A DNA stretch of 64,000 nucleotides from NCBI GenBank assembly GCA_963802575.1, contig CAWDJF010000003.1:226039-290038 (forward strand), in the 5' to 3' direction. Both the position numbers and the translations under genes were made by a program. Numbering within the stretch: the stretch's first letter is position 1; each line of letters opens with the position of its first letter. Below are positions 1 to 7,452 of this stretch, in pieces. A model generated the notes under the pieces. The model was not told where the DNA came from. It was given only the letters and a program-made list of their open reading frames with translations, and made no database searches. The stretch comes from DATFTE01 sp963802575 (GTDB taxonomy: Bacteria > Acidobacteriota > Terriglobia > Terriglobales > Acidobacteriaceae).

Positions 1-351
1 GCGCCCGGTCTCGCGGGTGAAGACCAGCGTGTCGTGTCCACTTTCGTGATATTGCTTGCCTGCCAGCTCATAGGTCATCTGCCATGGGGATATCGCGACT
101 GCGCTGCGCCCAAATACATCCACCGACAGCTTTTCTTCTTTGTAGTCAAGCACCTTGGCTTGCGCGAGGAATTCTTCGTAGCTCTTCACGCACGCGGCGC
201 GTCCCCGGCAAAGTTCTTGATACGCCGGGCCTTTGATAACCATATCGTCGTGAAAATATGAATTCAGTTCCGAGACTTTTCCATTCAACCAGGCCTGGTT
301 GATCTTTTTGACCAGTTCTCGGATTTCTGTTTGCTCTTTTCCTTCCCTCAA
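1..351 (-). CDS. SnoaL/DUF4440-like protein, 3' end outside the window
   Basis: The reverse strand is open from the window edge to a TTG at 349-351. The readable part includes ELVKKINQAWLNGKVSEL, then YFHDDMVIKG and a stretch ending FTRETGR at the edge. Alternating short helices and strands with an early 'QAWLNGKVSEL..F' segment resemble the NTF2-like SnoaL/DUF4440 fold, small cone-shaped domains that bind ligands or act as simple enzymes. No ATG lies in frame upstream, so TTG is the best start I can see. It is divergent from the FmdE-like gene, with 53 bp between. The C-terminal part is missing, so the substrate cannot be guessed. Confidence 0.55.
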   Translation of the reverse strand, partial: MREGKEQTEIRELVKKINQAWLNGKVSELNSYFHDDMVIKGPAYQELCRGRAACVKSYEEFLAQAKVLDYKEEKLSVDVFGRSAVAISPWQMTYELAGKQYHESGHDTLVFTRETGR

Positions 352-404
352 GAGCTTCTCCTTCGGCCCGCGAAGCGGGCTGGATCGCGGTATCCTAACA
401 GAGC

Positions 405-986
405 ATGAAGACGTTCGAAGAATACGTGCGCGACGCCGAACAGGCTCATGGACACCTTTGCGCGGGACAAATACTTGGTGTGCGCATGGCCATGCTGGGA
501 TTGATCAAGTTGGGCATCGATGATCCGCAGGGCAAAGACCGCAAGCGCCTGGTGACGTTTGTCGAAATCGATCGCTGCGCAACCGACGCGGTTGCAGTGG
601 TCACCGGATGCCGGCTAGGCAAGCGCGCCTTGAAGTTCCGCGACTGGGGAAAGATGGCGGCGACGTTTGTGGACGTGAGCACGGGCAAGGCCATCCGCAT
701 TGCTGCCAAGGAATCGTCGAAGGCGTTGGCGCGGTCCATGCATCCTGAGATTGAGAATAAGAATCAGCAGCAGATGCTGGCGTACAGCAAAATGGCCGAG
801 GAAGACCTCTTCACCACGCAATGGGTGAAGGTCGAATTGCCCCCGGAAGAGTTTCCCGGATACAAAGCCGAACGGATTGTGTGTGAAGTTTGCGGCGAGG
901 GCATCAACTTTCGCCGCGAGGTGGAGCGCGAAGGCAAGACTCTTTGCCAGTCGTGCGCCGGGGGACGCTACTACCAGCCGCTCTAG
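405..986 (+). CDS. FmdE family protein with C-terminal zinc ribbon
   Basis: 193 residues. The N-terminus (YVRDAEQAHGHLCAGQILGV) carries the H-G-H-L-C-A-G-Q signature of FmdE, the protein found with molybdenum formylmethanofuran dehydrogenase in methanogens. Residues 65-70 (IDRCATDAV) supply another conserved cysteine. The C-terminus has two CxxC pairs, in CEVCGEG and CQSCAGG, which look like a treble-clef zinc finger. In bacteria without methanofuran the role of this family is not settled; metal or cofactor handling is a guess. It stands alone, with a REP-like palindrome directly after the stop codon. Family assignment is strong, function weak. Confidence 0.85.
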   Translation: MKTFEEYVRDAEQAHGHLCAGQILGVRMAMLGLIKLGIDDPQGKDRKRLVTFVEIDRCATDAVAVVTGCRLGKRALKFRDWGKMAATFVDVSTGKAIRIAAKESSKALARSMHPEIENKNQQQMLAYSKMAEEDLFTTQWVKVELPPEEFPGYKAERIVCEVCGEGINFRREVEREGKTLCQSCAGGRYYQPL

Positions 987-987
987 T

Positions 988-1014
988 ATGTGGCGCGGGC
1001 ACTCTTGCCCGCGT
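988..1014. repeat. REP-like palindrome (GCGGGC type)
   Basis: Immediately after the fmdE-like stop the sequence reads TGTGGC and then a hairpin with arms GCGGGC and GCCCGC around ACTCTT (995-1012). The same TGTGGCGCGGGC beginning recurs at 41511, and in the opposite orientation at 52648-52675, so this is a dispersed repeat family. It could also stop transcription of the upstream gene, though there is no T run after the stem. Confidence 0.6.
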
Positions 1015-1141
1015 CTCACCAGGAGAAACAACCCCAACCATCGCGAGGCGCTTAGCCCCGGAGCTCAAAACGGCATCCCAGTTTTCTCGATGCCGTGGTC
1101 GCCTGACACCTTCCCTCTCGCGGTATTACACTATCTTCGCT

Positions 1142-2359
1142 ATGCCAACATCGACTGAACGTACCAATCCGCTCTCTTATCTTTCTGACCAACTGGACGA
1201 ACTAAAAGCCAAAGGCACGCATTTCCGTTTGCGCGTGCTTGATGATGAACAGGCTGCGGTCTGCACGTTTGATGGCAAGAAGGTCATCAATCTTGCCTCG
1301 AACAATTATCTGGGGTTGACGACGCATCCCAAATTGCGCGAGGCGGCGCTTGCGGCGACGCGCAAGTACGGCGTGGGGTCAGGCGCGGTGCGCACCATTG
1401 CCGGCACCATGAAGATTCACATGGAGCTCGAGGAAAAGATCGCGCGCTTCAAGAATGTCGAAGCCTGCGTGGTCTTTCAGTCGGGCTTCGCCGCCAACGC
1501 CGGAACCGTGTCGGCGGTGCTCGGCAAAGAAGATTTCATCATCTCGGATCAGCTAAATCACGCTTCGATCATCGACGGCGCGCGCCTGTCGCGGGCGAAG
1601 ATTCTGGTTTTCAATCACAAGGACGTCAATCACGCCGAAGAGCAACTTAAGAGCGTGAAAGATCAGCCAGGACGCAAGCTGCTGATCACCGACGGCGTGT
1701 TTTCGATGGACGGAGACATCGGCCCGCTCCCCGGGCTGTGCGACATCGCAGAAAAATACGGCGCGATCATGATGGTGGATGACGCCCATGCTTCTGGAGT
1801 GCTGGGACGCAACGGGCGCGGAACCATCGATCACTTCAAAGTTCATGGCCGCGTCGATATCCAGGTCGGCACCTTGTCGAAAGCCATCGGTGCGTTAGGT
1901 GGATATGTTTGTGGCACGCGCGATCTGATTGATTTTCTGTATCACCGCGCGCGTCCGTTTCTGTTTTCGACGTCGCATCCGCCGTCTGTGGCAGCGACAT
2001 GCATTGCGGCGTTCGACGTTCTCGAACAGGAACCCGAGCGCATTGAGAAGCTCTGGGAGAACACGCGCTACTGGAAGAAACAATTGGGCGACCTGGGATT
2101 CGATATTGGAGGCAAGACCACTCCTGCGAGCGAGACGCCGATCACGCCCATCATTCTCGGCGACGGCAAGCTGACCATGGATTTCTCGCGCGAGTTGTTC
2201 AAAGAAGGCGTGCTGGGAACCGGGATCGCATTTCCCACAGTGCCTGAGGGCAAGGCGCGCATCCGCACCATCATGACGGCCACGCACGGAATAAATGAGT
2301 TAGATCAAGCATTAGACGTGCTAAGGAAAGTTGGGAAGAGGATGGGGATCGTTTCGTGA
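1142..2359 (+). CDS. kbl: Glycine C-acetyltransferase (2-amino-3-ketobutyrate CoA ligase)
   Basis: 405 residues, a fold-type I PLP enzyme of the alpha-oxoamine synthase family. These join an amino acid with an acyl-CoA; Kbl interconverts glycine plus acetyl-CoA and 2-amino-3-ketobutyrate in threonine breakdown. Visible motifs are NLASNNYLGL near the N-terminus, GSGAVRTIAGT, the cofactor-binding DDAHASGVLG and GTLSKAIGALGG, whose lysine (about K247) should hold PLP. Upstream in-frame sequence reaches back to 890 but runs through the REP palindrome, so the ATG at 1142 is preferred. There is no Shine-Dalgarno, which may mean a leaderless message. No threonine dehydrogenase is adjacent, so BioF or serine palmitoyltransferase activity cannot be excluded. 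Confidence 0.82.
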   Translation: MPTSTERTNPLSYLSDQLDELKAKGTHFRLRVLDDEQAAVCTFDGKKVINLASNNYLGLTTHPKLREAALAATRKYGVGSGAVRTIAGTMKIHMELEEKIARFKNVEACVVFQSGFAANAGTVSAVLGKEDFIISDQLNHASIIDGARLSRAKILVFNHKDVNHAEEQLKSVKDQPGRKLLITDGVFSMDGDIGPLPGLCDIAEKYGAIMMVDDAHASGVLGRNGRGTIDHFKVHGRVDIQVGTLSKAIGALGGYVCGTRDLIDFLYHRARPFLFSTSHPPSVAATCIAAFDVLEQEPERIEKLWENTRYWKKQLGDLGFDIGGKTTPASETPITPIILGDGKLTMDFSRELFKEGVLGTGIAFPTVPEGKARIRTIMTATHGINELDQALDVLRKVGKRMGIVS

Positions 2360-2360
2360 T

Positions 2361-2390
2361 TTACGATTGTCGATTTTCGACTGAAAGACC
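2361..2390. repeat. Degenerate short-word repeat
   Basis: Just after the kbl stop the sequence repeats variants of one short word (ATTTACGATTGTCGATTTTCGACT). It belongs to the class of intergenic degenerate repeats seen at many gene ends in this window. It has no coding potential. Confidence 0.4.
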
Positions 2391-2409
2391 TCAGCAGGTC
2401 GAAATTGAA

Positions 2410-2492
2410 GTCCCCGAAGGGGACGCCAGAAATTAGCCCGGCACGTAAGTGCCGGGGAAAGCTCGCAGGGAGATACGAGTCCCTTCAGGGAC
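2410..2492. repeat. Left triple-palindrome REP bordering the RAYT
   Basis: Three hairpins in a row: GTCCCCGAAGGGGAC (2410-2424), CCCGGCACGTAAGTGCCGGG (2437-2456) and GTCCCTTCAGGGAC (2479-2492). The same three occur in mirror order and opposite orientation on the other side of the transposase gene (2990-3073). The last hairpin overlaps the 3' end of the transposase reading frame. This arrangement is typical of REP sequences that flank and are processed by RAYT proteins. Confidence 0.85.
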
Positions 2493-2928
2493 GGCACTCC
2501 TGCGCAGTATCAGCCAGACCTGACTTCCGTAGAAACAATGCGAACTCTTCCTCGAAGTTGCGCTTCTGGTGATGAATCGCCTGCGAGCCAATGTACGCCT
2601 TCACGGTCGGCAGCAACGATGGACTCACGCTGAAGGCGCCGTAGCCTTCCTGCCATTGGAACGACACGCCTTGCTCTCCCAGCCACCGCGAAGAGTTCGC
2701 TTTCAATTTCTGAATAGCCTCGGAGAGAGGCATCGTCGCAGGAAGGCCCACAAGTAGGTGAACATGGTTGGCGGTGCCGCCCGCCTCTAGAAGGTCGATT
2801 CGAAGGTTGCGGCAGATGCCCCCAATGTAAGGCCAGAGACGCTCTTGCAGTTCAGGAGAGATGAGATCGCGGCGGTCTTTCGTGGAAAAAATGCAGTGAA
2901 CGAAGTTCGCGATGTAATTGTGTCGCAT
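2485..2928 (-). mobile_element. IS200-like transposase / REP-associated tyrosine transposase (RAYT)
   Basis: 147 residues of the Y1 (HUH) transposase superfamily, single-strand DNA nucleases that cut and rejoin at hairpins. The HUH metal-binding motif is seen in ANHVHLLVGLP, and the nucleophile is probably the tyrosine in VKAYIGSQ, which lies before a helix ending in QAIHH as in TnpA of IS200/IS605. The length fits a single-domain TnpA. It is bracketed by inverted copies of a triple palindrome, and a perfect hairpin (arms TGTCTGTGTG / CACACAGACA, 2959-2984) sits upstream of the start. No TnpB or IscB accessory gene is present. The frame is intact, so the protein may be active. Confidence 0.88.
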
Positions 2929-2958
2929 GATGCGAGATTAGGGTTGTGCCGTAAAGAA

Positions 2959-3073
2959 TGTCTGTGTGGACCGTCACACAGACAGTGTCGTCCCTGAAGG
3001 GACTCGGGTTCCATGGGCACACCCTCCCGGCACTTACGTGCCGGGCTAGTCTCTGGCGTCCCCTCTGGGGGAC
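2959..3073. repeat. Right border: hairpin plus inverted triple-palindrome REP
   Basis: Starts with a perfect 10-bp stem (TGTCTGTGTG, loop GACCGT, CACACAGACA; 2959-2984) just upstream of the transposase start. It continues with GTCCCTGAAGGGAC (2990-3003), CCCGGCACTTACGTGCCGGG (3026-3045) and GTCCCCTCTGGGGGAC (3058-3073). These are the left-border hairpins inverted. The pyrC stop lies 7 bp beyond, so this block may also end pyr transcription. Confidence 0.85.
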
Positions 3074-3079
3074 TTGGCA

Positions 3080-4381
3080 TTAGTCGGCACTGTGAACGAT
3101 CTTGCCGCTCACAATCGTCGCCACTACCTTCCCCGTCATCTGCCATCCGTCGAATGGGGTGTTCTTCGAAAGCGACAAGGACTTGCTCGCGTCGAACGTC
3201 CACCGTTTTTTGGGATCGAAGATGGTGACGTCGGCGTGGCTTCCGCGGACTAACGTACCGCGTCCTTTGAGATCCAAGACGCGCGCAGGGCCTGCGGTGA
3301 ATAGCTCGACGATTCTAGCGAGCGGGATTTTTTGTTCGCGATGGAGTTTGGTGATCGCCAGGCCTAATGCGGTTTCAAGGCCGGTGATGCCGAACATGGC
3401 GCGCTCGAACTCCATGATTTTTTCTTCGGGAGCATGAGGGGCGTGGTCGGTGGCGATAGCATCGATCGTGCCATCCGCAAGGGCGACGAGAATCGCTTCG
3501 CGGTCGGCGGTCGAGCGCAGCGGCGGATTCATCTTGCAGTTAGTGTTGTACTCTCCCACGTCGGCGTCGATCAGGGCGAAGTGATGCGGAGTGACTTCGC
3601 AAGTGACGTGGACATGATTGCGTTTGCCGCGACGCACCGCCTTGAGCGAATCGGCGGTGGAAAGATGCGCGACGTGGATGCGTGCTCCGGTGAACTGCTG
3701 GGCGAGGTGAATGTCACGCTCGACGATCGATGACTCGGCAGACGTCTTCATGCCGCGCAGGCCCAAACGGAACGAAGTTGGACCTTCGTTCATGGGACAG
3801 TTTTCCGTCACGCGCGTGTCTTCGGCGTGTTGAATCACGGGCATGCCGATTTCAGAAGCCAGGCGCAGAGTTTCGCGCATGATGTCATCTTTGAGGATGG
3901 GCTTACCGTCGTCGGTAACAGCCACCGCTCCGGCGCGCTGCAGACCGCGAAAATCGGTGAGCACCGCACCTTTGCTGGCTTTGGTGGCGGCACCGATGGG
4001 AAAGACATTCACCACCGCGCCGCGCTCGGGCTTTTGCAGCCAGGTCACCCATTCGGGCGAGTCGACGATCGGAGAAGTGTTGGGCATACAGCACACGGAG
4101 GTGAAGCCTCCGGCGGCAGCGGCGGCGGTTCCGGTGGCGATGGTTTCTTTGTAGGCCTGTCCGGGCTCGCGCAGGTGAACGTGAATGTCGAGGAAACCGG
4201 GGGCGACGATGAGGCCGCGGGCATCGAATTTTTCGTCGGCGGAGCCCTTGATTTTGTTGGGCGGAGCGATTTCGGCGACGCGTCCGTCTTTGAGCAGGAC
4301 GTCCATGGGCGCATCGATCTTGGCGGCGGGATCGATGAGCTGCCCGCCCTTGATGAGGAGACTGCTTCCCTTCTGGCTCAA
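3080..4381 (-). CDS. pyrC: Dihydroorotase
   Basis: 433 residues, the cyclic amidohydrolase that closes carbamoyl aspartate to dihydroorotate in step three of pyrimidine synthesis. DIHVHLREPGQAYKE supplies the HxH metal motif of class I dihydroorotases, VIQHAED and VAHLSTAD carry further metal histidines, and TDHAPHAPEEK holds the catalytic aspartate. TLVRGSHADVTIFDP is the usual C-terminal beta-sandwich. Length and motifs match type I enzymes such as that of Aquifex, which work with aspartate transcarbamoylase. It is the last gene of pyrR-pyrB-pyrC, about 100 bp after pyrB; that gap holds a degenerate word repeat. Confidence 0.95.
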   Translation of the reverse strand: MSQKGSSLLIKGGQLIDPAAKIDAPMDVLLKDGRVAEIAPPNKIKGSADEKFDARGLIVAPGFLDIHVHLREPGQAYKETIATGTAAAAAGGFTSVCCMPNTSPIVDSPEWVTWLQKPERGAVVNVFPIGAATKASKGAVLTDFRGLQRAGAVAVTDDGKPILKDDIMRETLRLASEIGMPVIQHAEDTRVTENCPMNEGPTSFRLGLRGMKTSAESSIVERDIHLAQQFTGARIHVAHLSTADSLKAVRRGKRNHVHVTCEVTPHHFALIDADVGEYNTNCKMNPPLRSTADREAILVALADGTIDAIATDHAPHAPEEKIMEFERAMFGITGLETALGLAITKLHREQKIPLARIVELFTAGPARVLDLKGRGTLVRGSHADVTIFDPKKRWTFDASKSLSLSKNTPFDGWQMTGKVVATIVSGKIVHSAD

Positions 4382-4398
4382 AGGATCAACTTCCTCTC

Positions 4399-4470
4399 CA
4401 CAGATTCACGCGGATCTCGCTGATTTTTTCCCAATTGTTTTAATCCGCGTTCCTCCGCGTTAATCTGCGG
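4399..4470. repeat. Degenerate short-word repeat between pyrB and pyrC
   Basis: The gap between pyrB and pyrC repeats variants of ATCCGCGTTCCTCCGCGTTA, with an opposed partner ATTCACGCGGATCTCGC on its left, so the transcript could fold back on itself. It lies inside the presumed pyr transcript. Confidence 0.5.
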
Positions 4471-4484
4471 CAAAGACTTTGCCT

Positions 4485-5399
4485 TCATTTCGCCTTCCCC
4501 AACGCCTTCGCCAGGATCGCCATTCTTGTCGGCACGCCGTTGTGAACTTCTTCCACAATGGCCGATTGCGGGCAGTCGGCGACCTCCCATGTCAGTTCCA
4601 GACCACGGATGATGGGGCCCGGGTGCATGAGGATCGCGTCTTTTCTTGCGAGCTTCAATCGCGGCAAGGTCATCTGGTAGCGGGCGATGTAGTCGGCGAG
4701 GCTGATCTTTTGTCCGGCGAGGCGTTCTTTTTGCACGCGCAGGACGATGATCACGTCGGCGCCGCGGACTGCTTCTTCTAAATGACGACTGATTTTTAGA
4801 CCGGGCGCGAGGCTGGTGGCGACTTCCGGCAGCATCTCCGGTGGACCGCAGAGCGTGATCTTCGCGCCGAACTTGGTCAGCAGGTGAATATTCGAGCGGG
4901 CGACGCGGCTGTGATAGATGTCCCCGACGATGGTGACGTTCAAGCCTTTGAGCGTTTTCTTATGACGAAGAATGGTGTAGGCGTCGAGCAAGGCTTGCGA
5001 CGGATGTTCGTGCATGCCGTCTCCGGCATTGACCACGGGGATGTCGAGATTCTGCGCCATGAGCAGCGGGGCTCCGGCGTGGGGATGGCGAATGACGATG
5101 ACGTCGGCGCCGACCGCGCGCAGGGTGTATCCCGTGTCGAGAAGCGATTCGCCTTTTTCGATGCTCGAGCCGCTGGCGAGTACCAGCGTCGTCATCGCGC
5201 CCATGGATTTCGCCGCGACCTCGAAAGAGCTGCGGGTCCGTGTGGAGGGTTCGTAAAACAGAAGCAGCACGCGCTTGCCACGGAGCAAAGGCCGCACTTT
5301 CAGCGGATTCATGCGCCGGGCCAGTTGCAGCAGGCTCAGGATTTCCGCCGCGTCCATGTGTTCGATACCGAGCAACGAACCGCGGACTGGCTTGTTCAT
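4485..5399 (-). CDS. pyrB: Aspartate carbamoyltransferase catalytic subunit
   Basis: 304 residues. Transfers the carbamoyl group from carbamoyl phosphate to aspartate, the committed step of UMP synthesis. EPSTRTRSSFEVA is the carbamoyl-phosphate-binding signature and HEHPSQALLDAYTI carries the HPSQ loop. The C-terminal segment MHPGPIIRGLEL is the conserved aspartate-binding region. Normal length. It starts 49 bp after pyrR and precedes pyrC. No pyrI regulatory subunit is seen, so control by PyrR is the more likely mode. Confidence 0.96.
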   Translation of the reverse strand: MNKPVRGSLLGIEHMDAAEILSLLQLARRMNPLKVRPLLRGKRVLLLFYEPSTRTRSSFEVAAKSMGAMTTLVLASGSSIEKGESLLDTGYTLRAVGADVIVIRHPHAGAPLLMAQNLDIPVVNAGDGMHEHPSQALLDAYTILRHKKTLKGLNVTIVGDIYHSRVARSNIHLLTKFGAKITLCGPPEMLPEVATSLAPGLKISRHLEEAVRGADVIIVLRVQKERLAGQKISLADYIARYQMTLPRLKLARKDAILMHPGPIIRGLELTWEVADCPQSAIVEEVHNGVPTRMAILAKALGKAK

Positions 5400-5448
5400 G
5401 ACGGACTCATGAGGGCTTGAAAATTCGGCCGTCCCTCCAGGGCGAAAC

Positions 5449-6024
5449 TCAACCTTGTTTCTCTACCAACAGAACTTTTTCGGCGTCGTCGATTTCGCGC
5501 AGCTTCACTTCGATGATTTCCTGCAAGCTGGTTTGCACTTTGCGTCCGACAAAAGTGGCTTCGAGGGGAAGTTCACGGTGCCCGCGATCGATCAGGACGC
5601 AGAGCTGCACCTGGCGCGGGCGGCCCTGGCGGAAGAGCGCGTCCATGGCGGCGCGGGCGGTGCGTCCCGTGTATAGGACGTCGTCAACCAGGATGATGTT
5701 TTTGCCGGCGATGGGGAATCCGATATCGGTTTTCTGCACCACCGGTTTTGGTCCCAGCGTCGAGAGATCGTCACGGTAGAGCGTGATGTCGAGGGTGCCG
5801 ACGGGGACTTTGCTCTTGTCGATGCGTCCAATGATTTCCGCGAGGCGGTTGGCCAGAGGCACGCCGCGGCGGCGGATTCCGACCAGGCCGAGGTCTTTGG
5901 CGCCGTTATTTTTCTCGCTGATTTCGTGCGCCAAACGCACCAAAGTGCGTTCAATTTCCGAGGCCGACATCAACTGCGATTTTTCGCGCAGGTTGGCCTG
6001 ACGAGGAGTGGATCGTGAGGTCAT
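5449..6024 (-). CDS. pyrR: Bifunctional pyr operon regulator / uracil phosphoribosyltransferase
   Basis: 191 residues from ATG 6024; an in-frame upstream extension to 6078 runs into the promoter-like region and is not favoured. IILVDDVLYTGRTARAAMDA is the PRPP-binding loop of type I phosphoribosyltransferases, and VGIRRRGVPLANRLAE is the second PyrR signature. In Bacillus PyrR binds UMP and pyr mRNA to cause attenuation. First gene of pyrR-pyrB-pyrC. A TATGAT box (6034-6039, reverse strand) lies only about 10 bp before the start codon, which suggests a very short or leaderless transcript. No long attenuator leader is visible before pyrR. Confidence 0.93.
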   Translation of the reverse strand: MTSRSTPRQANLREKSQLMSASEIERTLVRLAHEISEKNNGAKDLGLVGIRRRGVPLANRLAEIIGRIDKSKVPVGTLDITLYRDDLSTLGPKPVVQKTDIGFPIAGKNIILVDDVLYTGRTARAAMDALFRQGRPRQVQLCVLIDRGHRELPLEATFVGRKVQTSLQEIIEVKLREIDDAEKVLLVEKQG

Positions 6025-6084
6025 GAACGCTGCATCATACGCGGGCCGAAGCCTGTGGAGCAAGGTGCCGCAAAACAAATCTCG

Positions 6085-6717
6085 CTAGGCCTTGTCTTTC
6101 CTGCCGAGAAGGGCTGCGCCCAGCATGCCTCCCAAGGTAGAAAACAGCAGCGTAGCGAAAAGAAAGACAAATGCAAGCAAAACGATGCCCGCCGGCGCTT
6201 TGAACATTTCTACGACCTCGGGCGGTGGCGGAGTGGACAAGCGAGCGAAGGATTGCTGCATGAGGTCGAGCACTCCCTTGTGCATGCGCTCGCCCTGATG
6301 AAAGACGGTGGCGGCCACGGCGATGCCCAACGCCAGTGCGCCGCTGGCAAGGACTCCGCAGAGGGCACCCAGCCTCGCACCCAGGCCGATGGAGACGCCG
6401 CGCGGCGTGAGGCGCCGGCGGTAGAACAGGACCGAGAGGAATCCGGCAACCATCATGCCCAGGCCGGGAGGAAGCCCGAACAAAATCACCACTGGGATGG
6501 CGCCTGCCATGACTCCCAGGCCCGCAGCCCACCAGGCATCCGGGAAGCGCAGTTCACGGGCGAGAGGTACGTAGGATGTTAAGGGGATGTCGGTGGGGGA
6601 GTTCTGACTGAGTGCAGGTTCAGGGGCGATCACGCGAATCTGCGGGGCATTGCACTGCGGGCAAAACGCGACCCCTTCTTCGATGCTGGCGCCACACTTA
6701 TAGCAGGGTTGCTCCAC
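6085..6717 (-). CDS. Zinc-ribbon membrane protein of unknown function
   Basis: 210 residues. The N-terminus CYKCGASIEEGVAFCPQCNA is a zinc ribbon (CxxC-x11-CxxC) on the cytosolic side. Around residues 60-110 there are two hydrophobic helices (AGLGVMAGAIPVVILFGLP, then GLGMMVAGFLSVLFY), followed by a glycine/alanine-rich helix and one more near the C-terminus (IVLLAFVFLFATLLFSTLGG). Such 'zinc ribbon plus membrane' proteins are common and uncharacterised. It lies upstream of pyrR on the same strand with a 60-bp gap that holds the pyrR promoter candidate. Confidence 0.75.
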   Translation of the reverse strand: MEQPCYKCGASIEEGVAFCPQCNAPQIRVIAPEPALSQNSPTDIPLTSYVPLARELRFPDAWWAAGLGVMAGAIPVVILFGLPPGLGMMVAGFLSVLFYRRRLTPRGVSIGLGARLGALCGVLASGALALGIAVAATVFHQGERMHKGVLDLMQQSFARLSTPPPPEVVEMFKAPAGIVLLAFVFLFATLLFSTLGGMLGAALLGRKDKA

Positions 6718-6770
6718 CGCTTTTCAAGGTACCGCACCACAAAGAAGATTGCCAATGCTCGCGGTGCCAT

Positions 6771-6862
6771 TCGTCGTTGGTCATGGGTCGTTCGTCGTTG
6801 GCCCGAACACCAAACCACAGCGGTTTTGGACCAACGACCAACGACGAACGACCAACGACCAT
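6771..6862. repeat. Inverted element of degenerate CGTCGTTGG words
   Basis: The left part repeats CGTCGTTGG-like words three times. After a short centre the complement is repeated (CCAACGACCAACGACGAACG), so the whole block can form an imperfect hairpin of about 90 nt. It fills the gap between the lipoprotein gene and the zinc-ribbon gene. It is one of the clearest members of the short-word repeat class. Confidence 0.7.
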
Positions 6863-6864
6863 TT

Positions 6865-7452
6865 TCAGATCGTGTCTTTCCCCCTGGTGCGGACGTAGAC
6901 CAACGCGAAATCGCTTCCCTTGCCGTTCGGCTTTACCGAGACGATGTGCTGGTTGGCCTTGGTGCCTACTTTGAGCTCGGTGCCTTCCCCTTTGCTGTCG
7001 CCGCAGGTAAGAGCCCCGGAGTCCGAGTCGTCATCCGACTTGCCAATGTGAATGTCGGCGCTGGCGCCCTTCCCGCTGGTCCCGGCGCACTGCAGCACCT
7101 TGCCGTATTTCTTCAATTCGTTGCTGTAGTAGGCGAGGACTTTGTCGGGAGAATCGTCCGACAGATATTCGAGCGCCACCACCTTCAATCCAAAATTGCC
7201 GAAAGACAGATTGACGTTCGCGCTCTTTTCGTCGTCGTCATTGTCTCCCTTGGGCTTAGGCTTGGCGCCGGGATAGACGCTGAGTCCCACATCGCGCACG
7301 TCGGCGCCTTCGTTGACGTGAAGGCCTCCCATAGGCGTTTGAATGTCGACTTTCTTTTCTCCGTCTTCTCCGCCCTTGTTCACATTGACGCTGCAAGCTG
7401 ACAGGATGAAGAAGCTGGCGATGGCGGCGAGAAAAAGGCTTTTAGTGCGCAT
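6865..7452 (-). CDS. Putative lipoprotein
   Basis: 195 residues from ATG 7452. MRTKSLFLAAIASFFILSAC is a lipoprotein signal peptide with the lipobox cysteine at residue 20. The mature part has an acidic linker (GDNDDDEKSANVNLSFG), a section around YLSDDSPDKVLAYYSNELKKYGKV that resembles the helix of proteins annotated 'DUF in lipoproteins with PGAKP motif', and a C-terminal beta-rich section. Its start overlaps the end of the GH3 gene by 11 bp, so the two are probably co-transcribed. Function unknown. Confidence 0.75.
   Translation of the reverse strand: MRTKSLFLAAIASFFILSACSVNVNKGGEDGEKKVDIQTPMGGLHVNEGADVRDVGLSVYPGAKPKPKGDNDDDEKSANVNLSFGNFGLKVVALEYLSDDSPDKVLAYYSNELKKYGKVLQCAGTSGKGASADIHIGKSDDDSDSGALTCGDSKGEGTELKVGTKANQHIVSVKPNGKGSDFALVYVRTRGKDTI

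Noticed and set aside
890..1141. N-terminal extension of the kbl gene to 890
   Set aside because: The extension crosses the fmdE-like gene end and a REP hairpin; the conserved protein starts near ATG 1142.
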